Of a stretch of DNA of 57,309 bases, positions 56,180 to 57,309 are shown in pieces; within the stretch, counting starts at the first letter, position 1; every line of letters starts with the position of its first letter. The position numbers and the translations under genes were made by a program. Under the pieces are notes generated by a model that searched no databases, was not told the DNA's origin, and worked only from the letters and a program-made list of their open reading frames with translations. This DNA is from Pararhizobium antarcticum (lineage in GTDB: Bacteria > Pseudomonadota > Alphaproteobacteria > Rhizobiales > Rhizobiaceae). The stretch covers positions 1 through 57,309 of the forward strand of contig NZ_LSRP01000086.1 in assembly GCF_001885585.1 (NCBI RefSeq). The letters are read 5' to 3'.

Positions 56180-56974
56180 ATGTATGCAACCCATTACCAT
56201 CGTGCGTCTTCGGTCCAGGATGCGCTGAGCCTGAAATCCGCCGCCGAGGACAGCCGCTATCTCTCCGGCGGCATGACGCTGATCGCCACCATGAAACAGC
56301 GGCTGGCGGCACCCACCGATCTTGTCGATCTCCGGCATGTGGAGGCCATGAAGGGCGTTACGGTCGCTGGCCGCACCGTTCGCATCGGGGCGGGTACGAC
56401 CCATTACGACGTCGCTTCGTCTGCGGCCCTCGCAGGCGTCTGTCCGGCGATCTGCGCGCTTGCCAGCCATATCGGCGATCCGCATGTGCGCCACATGGGA
56501 ACGATCGGCGGCTCGATCGCCAACAATGATCCGGCGGCGGACTATCCTTCGGCGCTCCTCGCACTCGATGCCGTGATCGTCACGGATCGCCGCGAGATCG
56601 GGGCGGCGGATTTTTTCACCGGATTGTTCGAAACGGCGCTGGTGGAGGATGAAATCGTCACGGCCGTAACCTTTGAAGCGCCCGAGAAAGCCGGTTATGC
56701 CAAGTTCCCCAATCCGGCTTCGCGTTACGCCATGACCGGCGTCTTCGTGACAAAGGGTGCCGGTGGCGTTCGAGTGGCCGTAACGGGTGCGGGCTCGGAC
56801 GGCGTTTTCCGGCATGCCGGGCTGGAGCAGGCCCTATCGGCACGCTGGTCGCCCGATGCTGTGGCCGGTGTCGCCGTCGATCCCTCGAACCTGATGGCCG
56901 ACCTTCATGCCTCGGCCGATTACCGGGCCAATCTGGTGAAGGTCATGACAAAACGCGCCGTCGCTGCCGCATGA
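56180..56974 (+). CDS. Molybdenum hydroxylase medium (FAD) subunit, CoxM-like
   Basis: A 264-residue FAD-binding subunit. The FAD motifs are SGGMTLIATMK (residues about 30-40) and HMGTIGGSIANNDPAADYP, typical of the family. The C-terminal CO-dehydrogenase flavoprotein domain ends ADYRANLVKVMTKRAV. It starts 16 bases after coxL with GGAGGAG before the ATG. It takes electrons from the small subunit to an acceptor. The maturation genes (coxD/E/F-like) usual near form I operons are not in view; hemA follows. Confidence 0.92.
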   Translation: MYATHYHRASSVQDALSLKSAAEDSRYLSGGMTLIATMKQRLAAPTDLVDLRHVEAMKGVTVAGRTVRIGAGTTHYDVASSAALAGVCPAICALASHIGDPHVRHMGTIGGSIANNDPAADYPSALLALDAVIVTDRREIGAADFFTGLFETALVEDEIVTAVTFEAPEKAGYAKFPNPASRYAMTGVFVTKGAGGVRVAVTGAGSDGVFRHAGLEQALSARWSPDAVAGVAVDPSNLMADLHASADYRANLVKVMTKRAVAAA

Positions 56975-57003
56975 CGTGTTGTGCATGCGTTTGAACAGAA
57001 TAG

Positions 57004-57029
57004 AAGGGCGGGCTGGTCCGTCCTTTTTT
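57004..57029 (+). terminator. Terminator of the coxSLM-type operon
   Basis: An 8-bp stem, AAGGGCGG with CCGTCCTT (one G-U pair), and a six-base loop are followed by a T run. It lies 29 bases after the FAD subunit gene. Confidence 0.85.
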
Positions 57030-57074
57030 CATGCGGTCTTGACTCTTATTGCGGTTGCTTGGCATTGAAATTCG

Positions 57075-57098
57075 TAACCATTGTTTGGAATAGTTACA
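57075..57098. promoter_or_regulatory. Inverted repeat upstream of hemA
   Basis: GTAAC (57075-57079) and GTTAC (57094-57098) are inverted with 14 bases between, about 100 bases before the hemA start. The arms extend by two or three further bases with one mismatch. It may be an operator, but no known consensus was matched; the FNR pattern TTGAT-N4-ATCAA is absent. Confidence 0.3.
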
Positions 57099-57198
57099 AA
57101 CTATGGGCCTTTTGCCGCAGGTTGCCCGCTTTTCCCGGATCAGGGTTGACGCTGGACGACTTTGAATCGAGAAAGGCGGCAAGGTTCTGGAGACGATA

Positions 57199-57309
57199 AT
57201 GGATTTCGAGGGTTTCTTTCAAAGCGCGTTGGACGGCCTGCATCAGGAAGGCCGCTACCGCGTTTTTGCCGATATCGAGCGGCAGCGCGGCAACTTTCCG
57301 AAGGCGACG
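57199..57309 (+). CDS. hemA: 5-aminolevulinate synthase (N-terminal part)
   Basis: Only 37 codons are inside the window. The translation starts MDFEGFFQSALDGLHQEGRY and continues RVFADIERQRGNFPKAT, which is the recognisable start of the alphaproteobacterial ALA synthase (Shemin pathway), a PLP enzyme that condenses glycine and succinyl-CoA in the first step of haem synthesis. GGAGA lies about eight bases before the ATG. The catalytic region lies beyond the right edge. Confidence 0.85.
   Translation, partial: MDFEGFFQSALDGLHQEGRYRVFADIERQRGNFPKAT

Noticed and set aside
56975-57198. FNR-type box upstream of hemA
   Set aside because: No TTGAT-N4-ATCAA sequence is present; only a different GTAAC/GTTAC inverted repeat is seen.

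Overview
The window is high-GC alphaproteobacterial chromosome. Gene content points to Rhizobiaceae (Rhizobium/Agrobacterium group). It carries an isolated F1 operon atpHAGDC beside priA, an ABC-type glycerol uptake operon of the glpRDSTPQUV kind described in Rhizobium leguminosarum, soluble formate dehydrogenase fdsGBA, paired tamA/tamB, a rhizobial-type intergenic palindromic repeat, and the start of an ALA-synthase-type hemA. I see no rRNA, tRNA, CRISPR array, insertion sequence or prophage. Most of the window looks like ordinary, densely packed chromosome.

Layout. 1-7.1 kb is housekeeping: the cut start of a small AT-rich exported protein, a TraB/GumN protein, xerC, a PlsC-like acyltransferase, fructose-6-phosphate aldolase, priA and a small membrane protein. 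7.3-12.4 kb is the F1 ATP synthase operon, ending in a strong terminator. 12.6-19.7 kb is mixed: a saccharopine-dehydrogenase-family enzyme with a divergent Lrp regulator, a sugar transferase, two small hypothetical genes, a K+ channel with a zinc ribbon, a frameshifted metallo-beta-lactamase-fold hydrolase and a divergent AraC regulator. 19.8-28.4 kb is the glycerol regulon (minus strand): GlpR, GlpD, two ATPases, two permeases, a small membrane protein and the binding protein.

28.6-42.5 kb looks like a formate/oxalate region on the plus strand: an SDR and a LysR regulator, fdsG-fdsB-(small unknown)-fdsA, a palindromic repeat, fdhD (fdsC), fdsD, then an NtrC-type response regulator (frameshifted here), a cache-type sensor kinase and an OFA-family oxalate/formate transporter. 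The transporter is preceded by a textbook sigma-54 promoter and two identical 13-bp palindromes. This is the most interesting part of the window: it reads as a self-contained signal-to-transporter circuit attached to a formate dehydrogenase operon.

42.6-46 kb holds cheW and an arginase/ornithine aminotransferase pair with a divergent Lrp regulator. 46-52.8 kb holds tamB, tamA and a glycine-zipper lipoprotein. 53.2-57 kb holds a coxSLM-type molybdenum hydroxylase whose large subunit has the form II signature AYRGAGR, so its substrate is not established as CO. The window ends inside hemA.

Two otherwise intact genes (the hydrolase at 17.8-18.65 kb and the response regulator at 37.1-38.6 kb) each carry a single-base frameshift. 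They may be real lesions or sequencing errors, and should be checked in reads before any functional conclusion is drawn.
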